Shown here: positions 45,835-59,125 of the stretch, one piece after another | How positions within the stretch are numbered: position 1 is the stretch's first letter | Layout of the letters: each line of letters starts with the position of its first letter | NCBI GenBank assembly: GCA_036417435.1 | Contig: CM070904.1 | Location: 59,900,408-59,964,407, forward strand | Origin: Inia geoffrensis | Taxonomy: Eukaryota; Chordata; Mammalia; Artiodactyla; Iniidae | Direction of reading: 5' to 3' | DNA: 64,000 bases | Made by a program: the position numbers and the translations under genes | Notes under the pieces: model-generated | The model's database searches: none | Told to the model about the DNA's origin: nothing | Seen by the model: the letters and a program-made list of their open reading frames with translations, nothing else

Positions 45835-48765
45835 TTTATTTCAGCGTTCTGATGTTGGGTGCATGCATATTTGGTTGTTGTATCTTCTTGATGTATTGTC
45901 CCTTTTATCATTATATAATGATCTTTGTTTTTTGTTACCACTTTTGGCTTAAAGTGTGTTTTGTCTGACATAAGTATGGCTGCTTGCTTTCTTCTGGTTT
46001 CCATTTACATGAACTATCCTCTTCCATCTCTTCACTTTGAGCCTTTGTGTGTCTTCAGGGCTGAAATGAGTCTCCTTAGGCAGCATATTGTTGGGTCTTG
46101 TTTTTTTTAATCCACCCAGCCACTCTCTGCCTTTCAACTGGTGAATTCAGTCCGTTTACATTTAGAGTGATTATGTAAGGACTTACCATTTGCCTTCTGG
46201 TTGTTTACTATGTCCCTTGTTTTTTTTCCTCTGCTTCTGCATACCTTAGCAAATTGGTGGTTTTCACTGGTGATTTGCTCAGTCTCCCCCCCCCCACTTT
46301 TTTAATGTTTTATGACTCTGTAATAGATTTTTGCTTTGTGGTTACCAGAAAAGATCTTATACATAAAACAGTCCTTTTTATTCTGATAGCAACTTATCTT
46401 TGTTCACCTATAGAGGTTCCACTCTTTTATTCCTCCCCTATTATATTTTTGATGTCACAGTTTACCTTTTTATGCCATAAATCCATTAATGTTATAGTAG
46501 CTATATTTTTTGTTTTATATAAACTTCATACTATAATTAAGTGGTTAACAAACCATTCTAACGTAAAGTTACAGTTTTCTCATCCTAATTTTCACCTTTA
46601 CCAGAGTATTTATGTACTTCTATATGTTCTTGTGCGACTAACTGGCATCTTTTCATTTCAGCTTGAAGAACTCTTTTAGCATTTCTTGCAAGGCAAGTCT
46701 ATTTATGAACTCCCTAAGTTTTCATTTGGGAAAGTCTTTATTTCTCCTCATAGCTGAAGGATAGCTTTGCTGTATATTTTTGGTTGGCAATTTTTATCCT
46801 TCAACACTGAATATGTCATTCCTCTCTCTTCTGGCCTGTAGAGTTTATGCAGAGAAATCCACTGATAGCTTAATTGGGGGTTCCTTTGTAGGTTACTTTT
46901 TTCCCCTCATTGCTTTTAAGACTTTTTCTTTTAATTAAATGATGCTTTTACATCTTTATTTTCTCCATTCTTTTTAATTGCCTTATTCTTTTTCTTTTTT
47001 TTTTTTTAATTGGGGTATAGTTTTACAATGTTGTGTTAGTTTCTACTGTACAGCGAAGTGGAGTTCTCTGTGTTATACAGCAGGTTCTTATTAGTTATTT
47101 TATACATATTAATGTATATATGTCAATCCCAATCTCCCCATTCATCCACCCCCCCCCACCCTAAGATTCTTTATCATTTATTTTTGACAGTTTCATTAGA
47201 CTGTGTCTTGGAGACAGTCTTTTTGCACTGGGATAAGAGGGTGTTTTATTAGCTTCGTGGACCTGTATGTTCAATTCCTTCCCCAAGTTTGGGAAGTTCT
47301 CAGCTGTTATTTCTTTAAACAAACTCTCTACCCCCTTCCCTCTCTCTTCTCTTTCAAATACAATTAATCTTGTATTTGCTTTTCTAATAGGATCTGATAT
47401 CTCTCAGAGTTTCTTCACTTTCTAAAAATCTTAGTTCTCTCTAACTGAATCATTTCTAAACTCCTATCCTTCAAGTCACTTATTCCTTCTTCCGTCAGAT
47501 CTATTACTTATGCTTGCTAATGCATTCTTCATCTCATTCACTGAATTCTTCTGCTATAGAATTTGATTCTTTTAAAAACCTTCAGTCTCTTTGATAAAGA
47601 ACTTATGGTCATTAAATTCATTCCTGAGTTCATTTATAGCATGTTGAATTTCTTCATAATAACTATTTTGCATTCTTTATCAGATCACAATACTCCATGC
47701 CTTTGAGTTCAGTTGCTGGAGAATTACCATTTTCTTTCTGTGATGCCATATTTGCTTGATTTTTCACAGTGTTTGAGGTTATGCACCTCTCCTTTTGTTT
47801 TTGAAATTGCAGACACTTTTCTTAGTGAAGGATTTGTTTACTTTGGCTGTTACAGATCAGCAGGCTGGCATTTAAAAATCTTCTTTTGTGTTCCAGAAGA
47901 TGATGCTATAGCTCAAGTTTTTGATTTTTTTCTTACCAGGTTAGTTCTCAAGGCTGCACTCAGGAGTGCACCAAAAAAGCAGCAAAGTGTGGGCTTAGCA
48001 CTTGGGGCTTTGGGGGGTACCCATGACCTGACAGGGAGATCCACAAGTGGGATACTCTCAGAGATCCATGAGTGGACCTCTTAATGAAATCCCAAAGCAG
48101 ACAGCAGGAAACAAATTATTTCAATGCCCTTTGACATTCTTGTCTGCTTCCTTCCCCTTCCTCTCCTACCTTCCAGTCACAGAAATCCCTCCTCAGAAAT
48201 GCAAGTGCTGCTGGAGACAAACAGGTACCTCCAGCTACTACCCATGCAGCCAGGCAGTCTATCACTCACCACTTGTGCTTTCCACCTCCTCTGGCAAAGA
48301 GGCAGACACTGACCCCAACAAGAGTATAGAGCACTGCAGTGTCACCCTGGGGGAAACAGGTGCCTCAGTGGGTTCCTTTCTCTCCTCTGCCTTCAAACTC
48401 ATCTCCATCCAGCTCTGATGGTGTCCTGGGACCTCCCATCAGGTTGGCTGGACCTCCACAAATTCTCCATCTCCCATGAGCATCCACTCAGTTTTGTACT
48501 CTCCAGGTTCCCCTTTTCCCGATCATGGCAAGTGGGGGTGGGGCAGGCTCACTGACTCTCTTGTATCCACAGCCCCCTCTGAGGTCATCTCCACCTACTT
48601 GCAGATGCAGAGGAGCATAGTAATCACCTGCTGTCCTGGTATAATGTGCAGAGGCACTTTTGTTCAGTTATGGATGTGTAATTAGTTGTACACCAAAGAG
48701 GAGAGAAAAAAGGAACAACTCATGCTGCCATGGTCCTGACATCACTCCAGAGAAGTCAGTGTTCT
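45835..48765 (-). mobile_element. Old antisense L1, ORF2 start to 5' UTR
   Basis: Continues the element of 35955-38994: antisense endonuclease region (45835-46300), ORF1 region (about 46600-47700, very decayed) and 5' UTR (about 47700-48765), ending near the reversed 'tgctgccatggtcctgac'. A short L1 3'-end fragment is inserted at about 46993-47162. Confidence 0.72.
46993..47162 (-). mobile_element. Short L1 3'-end insertion
   Basis: A T-run, then 'ggggtatagttttacaatgt', 'ctgtgttatacagcaggttc' and 'cccaatctccccattcatcc': the antisense L1 3' terminus only, about 170 bp, cut off at a C-run near 47150-47158. The older L1 text resumes after 47162. Confidence 0.8.
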
Positions 48766-48819
48766 GCTTCTTGATCTAGGTGCTGCTTCCATGGGTACAA
48801 CCAATGTATAAAAATTTAT
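48766..48819 (+). mobile_element. Ancient L1 3'-end fragment, left part
   Basis: 'gttctgcttcttgatctagg' and 'gctgcttccatgggtacaac' match the end region of old mammalian L1 3' UTRs. It is interrupted by the SINE at 48820 and resumes at 49147 with 'tgtatcaagctgtacaattt'. Confidence 0.6.
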
Positions 48820-49146
48820 AAGGGACTTCCCTGGTGTTGCAGTGGTTAAGAATCTGCCTGCCAATGCAGGGGACATGGGTTTGAGCCCTGGTCCAGGAAG
48901 ATCCCACATGCCGCGGAGCAACTAAGCCCGTGTGCCACAACTACAGAGCCTGCGCACCACAACAGCTACTGAAGCCTGCACGCCTAGAGCCCATGCTCTG
49001 CAACAGGAGAAGCCACTGCAATGAGAAGCCCTTGCACTGCAATGAAGAGTAGCCCCTGCTACCCGCAACTAGAGAAAGCCCATGCGCAGCAACGAAGACC
49101 CAGTGTAGCCATAAATAAATAAATAAATTTATAAAAAGAATTTTTT
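48820..49146 (+). mobile_element. CHR-type SINE
   Basis: Sense copy: 'gggacttccctggtgttgca', 'gaatctgcctgccaatgcag', 'gaagatcccacatgccgcgg', then a tail of taaataaataaataaa. Flanked by a 12-of-13 duplication: tataaaaatttat at 48807-48819 and tataaaaatgtat at 49147-49159. More diverged than the 9539 and 30467 copies. Confidence 0.93.
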
Positions 49147-49765
49147 TATAAAAATGTATCAAGCTGTACAATTTTATATATGTATATAATACTTCAACAA
49201 ACTTTAAATGTGACTCCACTCCACTTTTGGTGGGTATATAGCCAAAATAATTGAAAGGAAGGACAAAGAGATATCTATACACCCAAGTTCATGGCAGCAT
49301 TACTCACAATAGCCAAAAAGGGGAAGCAACCCAAGTGTCCATCAACAGACGAATGGATAAACAGAATGTTGTATAAACATACAGTGGAATATTATCAACT
49401 ATAAAAAGGAAGTAAATTCTGATATATGCTATAACAAAGATGAACCTTGAGGACATTACGCTAAGTGAAATAAGACAGTCTCACAAAAGGACAAATATGA
49501 GTGATTCCACTCCTATGAGGTACTTAGAGTAGACAAACTAAAAGGACTAGAATGATGGTTGCCAGGGATTGAAAATATTGAGAAATGAAGAGCTATTGTT
49601 CGATAGAGTTTCAGTTTTGCAAGATGAAAAGAGTTCTGTGGATGGATGGTGGCAATGGCAGCATAACAGTGTGAATGTACTTGATACAACTGAACTGTAT
49701 ACCTAAAAATGGTTAAGATGGTAAAATTTATGTGTATCTTACCACAATTTTTTAAAAGTTAAATG
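49147..49765 (+). mobile_element. Ancient L1 3'-end fragments
   Basis: Two pieces: the resumed L1 end (to about 49205), then 'tttggtgggtatatagccaa', 'caagtgtccatcaacagacg', 'gaatggataaacagaatgtt' and 'acctaaaaatggttaagatg', the ORF2 end and 3' UTR of an old L1 in sense. This is the repeat-block boundary on the ACVR1 side. Confidence 0.8.
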
Positions 49766-50334
49766 TGACTTTAATATATACCCTAATATATATTAGTAAA
49801 TATATACTAATGAAGTTATTAACTTACCTCTGGTGAAAATTCCAGAATTTTAACACCTCTACTCTTATTGAGCTACTCGAAACTCTACATTTTCAATCCC
49901 GTTGAACACTTCAAGAAGTGAAAAAAGCCAACAGTGGACTCTCCCAAAGCAGCAAGGTGAGATGCATAAGACGGCTTTCCTCTCACACAGGACCTTATAC
50001 TAAACAAAATGCTTTGACCTCCTTCTCTCCACTTATACTAACAAATCCCTTGTGAAGGAGGCAGCTCAGACAAGTCTGTTACCCTCACTTCAAAGCTGGG
50101 GAAACTGAACAAGAAAAAAATAAAATCACAGCCCCCCCCCCTCAAAAAAAAAAACCCAAAATCTAAATTTTCTGATACCAAATTCAAACTGGAAGGCATC
50201 CCCCTAGAACCCTCAGGCTCATTAATAGACTTAAAAAGCAAATTCGACTTACAAGTTAATTTTGTGCTTCTATTGTTCCCACAAGAAAATGCTTTATAAT
50301 ATGTAGATCTTTTTTACATGTTGAAAAAATTCAC
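49766..50334. other. Single-copy DNA downstream of ACVR1
   Basis: About 570 bp between the last L1 and the predicted ACVR1 cleavage site. No gene is seen. It holds a C11 run next to an A12 run at about 50131-50154 and a MIR-like phrase 'ggggaaactgaac' near 50099. Confidence 0.6.
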
Positions 50335-51409
50335 TTTGACTTGAAAACATTTTATTTAATTTATACAAATAACTACTAAATACAAAAAGTAGATTAAAAC
50401 AAAATAGTTATTTTTTTCTGGCAGAGTTTAAATGCACATAATGGATAATTCTGAAGAAAATGCATTTTCCCCACAGCGTTCAGGACTAAAATTCTACTGA
50501 AATCTTTGCTTCTAAATCAGTAATATATTCGGTGGTGTCACATGGGTAATGGCTAAATACGTTCTGCATATGAACTGAAAAAAAAGTTAACAGTCTACAC
50601 ACATAAATGTGAAGCACTTAAAATGTGAATTTAACGGATAATAAAAGAAAAAGTCCATTTCAGAGTATAGTGTTAAAAACATTTCAGTAATAAAATCATA
50701 AGACCACATAAAAATAAGCTTTAACATATGCATGAAGCAGTTTTGTAAAAACTGCTACTGCACAAGTAATAAATAATTTGCAAAGTTGTGTATAAACAAT
50801 TCCTAATGTTCAGCGTCATTGTAAACATCAGCACATGTGTAAAATGCAGCAAAGTCTGACATTATATTTTGTTTTGCCAAATTGAATTCCTATTATCCAA
50901 AGACAGACCAGTGGAGTACGGAGCCAATGTTTCCGCAAATTGGGTCTTTCAAATTAAGAGTAACAGTGCAAGTAAGGAATGCAAAGAATTCCTAGTGCAA
51001 TAAAGAAGAGAAGCACAGGCAATATTGCTGATTAAAAATTCACCACCTCCTTGAGTTTCCCGTGGGGAGTGTCTAGGAGACCTGTGAAGATATGCAAAGC
51101 CACTGTCTTAATGCCCAGATCTCTTTTAGGATTTCTCTGTGTTCCTCCAGTTCCCTACCTTTGCAACAGTGTCTGTCCAACATGAGTCTCTGCAGTGTGA
51201 ACAGTTTGTGAAATGCCCAGTTCACAGTCATTGAGCGAGGTTAGGGTGGTTTGGGTGTCTCCCCAGCACACGGCCGGCTAAGATGTCGGCCTTGTCAAAG
51301 CAGTCATTTGGGGAGGGAGACAGATGGATTCTGTTCTGACAACCAGTCAGGTCAGCATTAGGTCCCAGCTGGACAACGTCAGATCTTCCTTCTTGACACC
51401 GTGGAAATG
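50335..51409 (-). other. ACVR1: ACVR1 3' UTR
   Basis: About 1.07 kb following the stop codon, AT-rich in its distal part and free of recognisable transposons. The end is inferred from the poly(A) signal at 50351-50356, with cleavage about 15-25 nt beyond. No competing AATAAA on the minus strand was seen between the stop and this site. Confidence 0.8.
50351..50356 (-). promoter_or_regulatory. ACVR1: Poly(A) signal AATAAA
   Basis: The + strand tttatt within 'acattttatttaatttatac' gives AATAAA on the minus strand, 1.05 kb after the ACVR1 stop. An ATTAAA variant overlaps at 50355-50360. Cleavage is predicted near 50335. Confidence 0.78.
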
Positions 51410-51646
<237 letters not shown>

Positions 51647-52301
51647 TTATCACCATTTTCCTTACACAAATAATCAAGGCCTTAGCCACTGATAAAGAAA
51701 CCACTCTTGAGCTTCTTAAACTCTGCCCTCTGGACTCCTAATGCTACCAACTGACCATCAAGTCAGTTGTACAGACCAGTGTGGTTGATGCTTTGATGGT
51801 TTTATGGTGCTAAAAGCCATAACACTAACCCAGAGTTAAAACTGAAATATGCAAATAGGGTCATTTCTCAATGCCTTAGATTTGCTACTTACTACTTAAC
51901 AGCAGCAATACGGACTGTCCGCATTAAACAGCCTACGTTTGGAAGAGAGGCAGAGATAGAAAAGAGGTTAAAAAGCATCACCCAGGTCTCTTGGTTTACA
52001 TGTGAAACTGCAGTCCTAGGGCCAGTGGCATAGTAATGCGTCTCCCAATTCCTGGAGCTAATCAAGGGTAGGAAATCTTGTGAAGGTTGTCATTCATTAG
52101 CAAGATCTATCAGAAATGGCTCTTTCAAGAATGAGACCATTTTGTGAACCTGCTCAACTAGGTCTAAAGCTCTTCTACATAAAATAGGGAGAGAAAGAAA
52201 CAGGGCAGATCACTCAAGGACTCTACCAGCTGAAAAATCAAGAGAATGCAAATAGCAGACAGCCAAGTATAGCTCTAAAACTAAGAAAGCATTGCTCTTA
52301 C

Positions 52302-52432
52302 CGGGTCTGAGAACCACCTGTTGGGTATGTTGGGCCTCTGTTGATCTACACAGACCACCTTCCTCATATCTTCAAAACTTGGGTCACTGGGAACCACATC
52401 ATAGAACGGTGGCTTGTAATCCTCCACAATAC
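52302..52432 (-). CDS. ACVR1: ACVR1 penultimate exon (residues 422-465)
   Basis: A 131-bp exon encoding '[20 protein letters not shown]' and then '[24 protein letters not shown]' (broken here for length), part of the ALK2 C-lobe around helix G, a surface typical of type I TGF-beta-family kinases. Acceptor tgtgtag|GT and donor CCG|gtaaga on the minus strand. It begins in phase 1 (two bases completing the Gly422 codon) and ends on a codon boundary. As I recall the human protein, residue 437 is Asn where this exon has Ser. The rest agrees with memory of human ALK2. No damage seen. The frame extends into intron on both sides, which is not coding. Confidence 0.97.
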
Positions 52433-54534
52433 CTACACACATGGACAAGAATTGTGTTGGGTTAGCAAAAGAGTAGAGGTTCCCAGGGTTGTACTGATGG
52501 TTGTCGCAGGTTACAGCGTTGACAGAAAGAGTACTGATCACCTTCCTCAAACTTCAGGGTGATTCTGAAAGCTACAGGTAGGTCTTAAGTGGAAAACAAA
52601 GCAATAAATAGAAGCCCTGCAGAGAACTGGAGGAACAATAATCGTTAGAAGAAAACATGACTACCTCTCATGTAATTTATAACAAAACGCTCCAAGAGTG
52701 CATATAAACAGCTCTGCAGTGCCCAACAGGGCACAGGAGACAGAACAACAGTCCCTTCAGTGATTAAAAACGACAAAATACCTAAAGAAGGTACATGAAT
52801 CTAGTGTTTTCAAACCATAAACTGAAATAAAAAGTTGGCCACAACTAGAGCTGGAGGCAAACAAACAATCCAAGACCATCACCAAAATACCCCTTTTTTT
52901 ATGATTAGGGGAAAATGCATTGCTACAAAATAATTCCTCCAACTGGGAGGATGCAAGTAATGTAAGATGAAATACTATTTCCTCACTCATTCATTCTGTA
53001 TGTTCTGAGTACCCTCCGTCATTCACAGCTGTTTGATGGCTCTATTAATTCCTCTCAGATCAAAGGCACAAAATAAAATGCAGAGGACAGTCTTTTGGAA
53101 AGGCAGAAGAATGGCTGAAAAGAACGAACTTTTCCCTTACTCCCAAGCAAATGTGAAAGCCGCTAATGTCAGCTTCTGACCTGCATGGTTTCCAATGCCT
53201 TAGAAACCTTTTTTCCCAGCAAAATTACATCAGTTCCTTACTTTTCACAAAGAAAGTAGTTCCACAAAGAGAAAAATTTAAAGCAATAATTGAGAATTAG
53301 AAGTTGATTCTTTCCTTTATAGAAATGAGACCCAGAAAATCCCTTATTTTTCTCTCATCATCAAAGGCCTCAACAATGAGGACAGTGGATTAGTTTACTG
53401 CCCTCTTTCCTTCCTCCATGTAACTTTCGTCTGTTCCTCAATATCTACCAGAGTGATTGTTGGCGCAGGTGGGAGGAGGCTGTTTTAATCATTTTTACGT
53501 TTTTCCAGCTCCTATAAGCTACCTGAAAAGCTTCAGTTGCCTTTTCATTTATCAAAGAAATTAACAGTGAGAAGTTGTTCTCACAAATCCCACATAAAGA
53601 CAGACCATTCATGAAAAAGATCAGTCATGATAAGGAACATCTGTTAAATACTACAGCTTTGTTAAACTACATAGATTCAAGAGTTTACTTTAAAAATGGA
53701 ATGTAGTCTAAATTTTAAAATTCTAGTTGATATTAAGACTAACTTACGCACATTGCTTGACTGTGTTTGTAATGTGTATTAGTCAGTGGATTAAAACCTT
53801 TCCTGACAAATGGTAAACAGTTCAGACTGGGCATAAACCACTGCTTTCAGAAGTCTTGAGATGCCTCATCTCAGAGACCTTACCTAGTTCTCTTGTAAGG
53901 ACCCCAGGAAGTATTCAACAATATTTTAATTCTTTTCAGTACATGTATTACTAGGAGACATCACATAAAATACAGCTGGACACAGACCAGCAAGATAATT
54001 TATACCTTTATAAGGGCTACGTGAACTTATAAGAAACAGTAGGATTGTGCCCACCACCACCTCTCAACTTTTCTGAAGGAGAATATATTTAATAGCCTGG
54101 TTTCAGTCTTTAAAAATCTAGCATAACAGCCAGCTATGTGAAGTAGTTTGCCTGGCTAGCTTGGGAAGGGTTATGGGAAGATCAATTTTTCTATAAATGC
54201 AAAAGAAAAAAAGCATGGCTGGATTTTTAAAACATAGGATCTGGGGATACTCAACAATAAAATTCACTATACAAAGATGACGTTTTCCCTTGGGTTTATA
54301 TTTCCCATATTTTAATCTTATTAAATACTGCCGTGTTTTAACAAAAGGAATCAAGTTTAAAAAGACCATTTAATTGATCATGCCTGGAACTTAGTCATGC
54401 CTTTTTTGTCAACCATTGGTCAAATTGTTGACTGTTTCCATCTGATGTTGGTCATGCTTTCCCAGCATAAAATAAACCTGGTATTAAACTCCAGCAGTTA
54501 TATGGAACACCCTCTGGTCGAGGAAAGCAATTAT

Positions 54535-54655
54535 TTCAATTAATATAAAGTATATTACATACCGACCATGTGTGGAACACCATTCTAAATGTTGAGGATG
54601 ATAAAAGTATAAGACATACTCTCAGTTTTCAAGGAACTCAAAGTCTAGAGGAAGA
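54535..54655 (+). repeat. L2 LINE fragment (ancient)
   Basis: 'ccgaccatgtgtggaacacc', 'attctaaatgttgaggatga', 'caaggaactcaaagtctaga' follow the order of the well-known L2-type 3' end (...ctatgtgccaggcactgt...ctggggatac...aaggagcttacattctag). Strongly diverged. Confidence 0.6.
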
Positions 54656-56129
54656 TGAGAACAAGTCCCTCTCTTTTTTCCTTAGATAATGGAAGTCTTG
54701 TTTAAAAAAAAAAAAAAAAAAAAACCTCAAAAATGTTTTTCACCCCTCTGTATACTTTATATCTTGAAAGGTAAAGATAGATTGGAAATTCTCACTAAGT
54801 TTTACTTGTGAGTTCCTAAATTGGCTCAAAAACCATTTTGGTCCCTTAAACTGTGTGAGCCAGAGGTTGTCCTTGGCACTAGGGATATAAAAATAAAGAT
54901 GTGATGTTGGTGATGAGAATAATGGGAAAGGAAGACACGAAAAAAAATTACAAAGTAGGACCAGGGAGAAGAGGTGAGGGGGGGCATGGTGTTCAGTGGG
55001 TTTCAGAGAACTAAACACCAGTGTGGTTTAAGTACCAGATAAAAACCCGGTGCCATGGAAGCACACGTAAGCTTTCTAGGAGCTAGGGCCTGCTGAACAT
55101 AGAAAGATGAGTTTTCAAGAAAGAGGAGAGGATGGGACAAGAATACGCCAAGGAGAGGGGGCAATCCAGGTTGGGGGCCGGTGATATGGGACAAAGACAA
55201 GGGGTTACAAATGATCCCCCCGTGTTGGAGAGGAGGGAAATTCCCTGTAGGTGAAATCAGTGCACACGGTGGTGGAGAGGGTGAGCGGTCAGGGTCGGAC
55301 TGTGAAATTATCTGTGTTTTCAAGGTAGGAAGTTACTTAACAACTGTTCCTCGCTCTGCCAGAGAAAAAGTGGACTCTCGGTCCTTTTACAACGGCACCC
55401 AATGAGCAACTGCCAAATTGTGAGCCAGCGAACAGAACAGCGTGAATTCAGGAAAAGCGACTAAAAATACAAAGTACTTCGAGTGCCAAAGGAGTGGTAC
55501 AAGCAACAGAGGATCCAGGAATGCAGTGGAAGAGGAGCTCTTAAACAGTGGTCGAGGAAGGACAAACCGTGCCAGGCCTCGCTCTTCCACGGTAGGGGCT
55601 GCGACTCGAAGGGCCGCGGAAAGAATCAGAGAAACTATTCATAACCTCCCCCCGACAGCTTTGGGCATGTGTATCTGATTTATACAATTTTTTTTTTTCC
55701 CTGAACATGTGTCTAACTGAAAGTTTTCTCTTCTCTGGGGCAAACATATCTTTACCAACAATATCCCTATCATTAATTTGCTGCATGGTTCTGAGTAAAC
55801 CCCTTAATTGCCAGGCCTTAGTTCCAACACCTCTAAAGTACACATCACAAAGCGAACGTGCAGATTAATAAGAACAACCTGGAAACAACCTTCAAACCCC
55901 ATGAAACGCCAGAGGGGGTCTTTCTAAAAATGCAAGTCTCTGGAAACAAGGCCTTCCTCATGACCCTCCCTACCCAAACCAATAGCTTTGGGCTCTCAAA
56001 GCTTTGGGGATTTCTCAATTGCAGATAAGGGGCTGTGGACTCGGCCGTCATTTGAATACTCTGAAGGTGAGGCAAAGACAGATCCAGGGGGTGTCAGAGT
56101 CATGCAGGCCACAGCCTTCCTTTCCTTCA

Positions 56130-56225
56130 GAAAAAGAAGCTGAGGACCACCCGGGGAAAACGCACTTGTCCAAGTTCACAGCTAACTAATGACAGACATT
56201 CACCTGAATCCAATTCCCTGCTTGT
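56130..56225 (-). repeat. MIR SINE fragment (ancient)
   Basis: 'agctgaggaccacccgggga', 'cacttgtccaagttcacagc' and 'tgaatccaattccctgc' follow the antisense MIR core (gaggcccagagaggttaagtgacttgcccaagg...). Confidence 0.5.
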
Positions 56226-58157
56226 ATTCTGGAATTCTTCCCAACCAGCCCCAAATGGGATAATGCGTTAATCTCGTCACAAGGGCCTGCTCCCTTCGTG
56301 TCCGTGGTCTCTCTTCGCTGCACCACAGCTTGGGTGGACACCCAGGTAACAGGCAAGGCAGGGCAGGATCCCCAGCACCCGCATGCCTGCAGAGAGCTGC
56401 CGGTAACAGTGAACTCCTACAGGAACTATGAAACCCTTCAGAGATTGGAACATTACCACTAAAGCCATTTTACAGAGAATGAGAATGGTTCATGTTGGGC
56501 TTCTGATAGGACTCTAAGTTATTTAATACAGCGTTTCCTTCGGGGGTGGCCACCTGTGAGAAGATTAGATATGGTTCAAGGACAAAACGTTTTTGTCTTA
56601 TTAAATAACTGCGTATGTATTATTAACGTTACCTTCCATTTAATGCCATGGGATAACTGGTTTTCCCACTTCCAGTAGTGATGTTAATTTCCTTTTAAAA
56701 AGAAATGTTTGAAAAAGTTAGCTGACTTAAATGATTAAGAAAATAATAGTACAAGGGGCATTTGGATATGAAAAGAAATCATAAAGGTAGTATGTGTATG
56801 AGAGAATCTTGGGAAACAGTTTTCAGAGAGGCATTTTTTTTCCTGGTAGGAAAAGCATTCAAAAAGGTATATCAACTATTTGTGTCACTTTGCTTAACAT
56901 TCCTCACAGAAGGATTTCAAACACAGTTTTCAAGGCATGGCCGACATCAAAAACGACTCATATATAAACGGATGGAGCTGCTCACAGCAGAGGGGACGAC
57001 AGCCCAGGGGGTTCTGGTCGCCCTTGGTGCTGCCTTGCTGCTGGAGGTTTCAGAGAACCAGTACCTCAGGCACTCCTGTAAGCAACAAGGCGCACTAGCT
57101 GGGAAGCCCTGCCTCTCCCCAAGGCAGGTACTCCTTTCAGAAACAGGAACAGAGCTGGCAGGACAGCTCTGTTCCCTGCTAAGTAAAGTATCTGTGTGGC
57201 AGTGATGACCTCATCCTGCTATCCCCACTACAATTCATGGGCATGTGGAACCATGCACATTATTCAAATCAAGACTAAATGCATTATCTGAAATCTGTTA
57301 AAAGTAATTTCTGTTACTGGGATTCTCAGCAATGTGGCATAGCCAAAATAAATGGTTCACAGATTGCTTCATGGTCAGGCCCTACTAAAAACATTTATTA
57401 ATGTGACAGTTGTCAGAAGAAAGGTCAAAGGGCCTAGGAGAGATGCACAGCCATGCTCTGAGTTAAGCGTTGATGAGACGCCTTACATCTCACACACCCT
57501 CAGACCTAGAGGGAGAAGCTCCAAAAGACTTCCAAGCGTTTGCTCTCTGTAGAGGTCTGATGAGAAGAAGAATGTATCATTCACTGGATGCTGGGGCTGT
57601 TACAAGGTTGACACCACAGATACTTGTCTTGGTGGAGACACCTGCTGTTAAAGATGTGTCAGGGAAAAGAGACCAGTAAGCAGTGAACAATACCCAGTAA
57701 AGTTCTGCTGGCCTCTGGTTATTTTGTCGTGAGGTCAGTTGACTGCCTTCCTTTGGTCTAGATCTTTAAACCAGGGACACGAAAATTCCAGGAATCAGTG
57801 AGAGAAAAATCCCACCTCCATGTTCCTGCCCCCAACCACTCACCTGAAGGCTCAAACGAAATAAAACAAACCTGAAAGAAACTGCTTGAATGAATACTAA
57901 AAATTTTCCCTAATATGAGTCTTCCCTTTGTTCAAACCTTAATATGCACTAAGGTAGTGAAATAAAATCGTGAAACACACTGGATATTAAGTTGCTGAAG
58001 AAAATCAGAGTTGTCCCGGTTTCCATATACAAGCCCCTTGTGCTCAGGAACTTGAAGCACGCGCCATTCCTTATTTGGCAAGCCCAAGGGCTCATTAGAA
58101 GAGGTTTTCCGAAGTATGTGCACCAAACCTAAGCTTATTCTAACAAGTATTCCCTAG

Positions 58158-58172
58158 TCCCCCCCCCCCCCC
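58158..58172. repeat. C-run
   Basis: About 15 consecutive C's inside the ACVR1 intron. The length is likely variable and prone to sequencing error. Confidence 0.85.
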
Positions 58173-58959
58173 ATTAAGAGATGCAGCTCAGCCAGCAGGG
58201 TTATTTCAACGAGATACCAGTGCTTTTTGACACATTTCAACACTGGATTCCATCACAAAATGGAATAACCAAAGCCAGTCCCTGAAACAAAAGTACGTCC
58301 ACGTAGCCCTCCCGTGGGCAGCGAAGAGGAAACACGTGAAGGGTATAACAGAGGCTCATGCCGCCTGGGTGATGCCACAGTCAAAGATGTGCTACAGGAG
58401 GGTCAGTGAAGATCATTTTAGTTAGCTTTTAAATCCATGAGCAGATGTGACCACAGTATTAGAGCAAAACAACTCTGGCGTTTCTGCATACAGGGATCCG
58501 AACAAGGTGTGAAACCGAAGGCTGAGGTTCCAGAGAGAGGACTTCTAATCGCAAGAGGGAACTGCTGCAGGATGCTTGGATGGGGCTACTAGAAGTTTTC
58601 GAATCAGACCAAAGCTAAATGGCACACGTGAAGAGCCGTGATGCACCCATTGATCTGTGGAATCCACGTGTCAATTTCTGTCTTTCACACCACACTGAAC
58701 CCAGGTAACCAGAAACCAGTGTGTCTGCAGAACTATAAAAGGAAGAAATCTTGAAAGAAAGGCCAAGGCCTAGCTACAAGACTCAAAGGAGAAAGGGACC
58801 CCTCTTCAGCTTGGAAGAGAGAGGAAGCTTCACCTGAAGCGTAAGAACACAAATCAGGAAATCCTGCTCAGATGCGCTGTGTCAGCATCCCAGGGACAGT
58901 CTTTATCTCCTGGCCTGGGTGAGACCGTTATATTCCATTTGAACCTGAGACCCCAAGAG

Positions 58960-59125
58960 TACGGTCGCTGACCTAGCAGCACAGCATCACCTGGGGCCCT
59001 GCTAGAAAGGGAGATCCTGGGTCCAAACCTAGACCTACTAAATCAGAAACTCCTGGGGACGGTTCAAGTACTCTGCGTTTCTAGGTGATTCTGCTGCACA
59101 CTCTCTGGCTTAAGAACTAGTGATT
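58960..59125 (+). mobile_element. MER5A-type hAT fossil
   Basis: 'gcatcacctggggccctgct', 'gacctactaaatcagaaact' and 'taggtgattctgctgcacac' match the MER5A non-autonomous hAT-Charlie element in order and orientation, over nearly its full length of about 190 bp. An ancient copy, shared with other placentals if correct. Confidence 0.75.

Noticed and set aside
52281..52550. 89-codon minus-strand frame taken as one exon
   Set aside because: Only 52302-52432 is ACVR1 coding; splice sites at both ends show that the extra residues are intron.
55387..55678. Slightly CpG-richer intronic stretch with frames on both strands
   Set aside because: Too short and weak for a CpG island or exon; no splice sites or domain seen.
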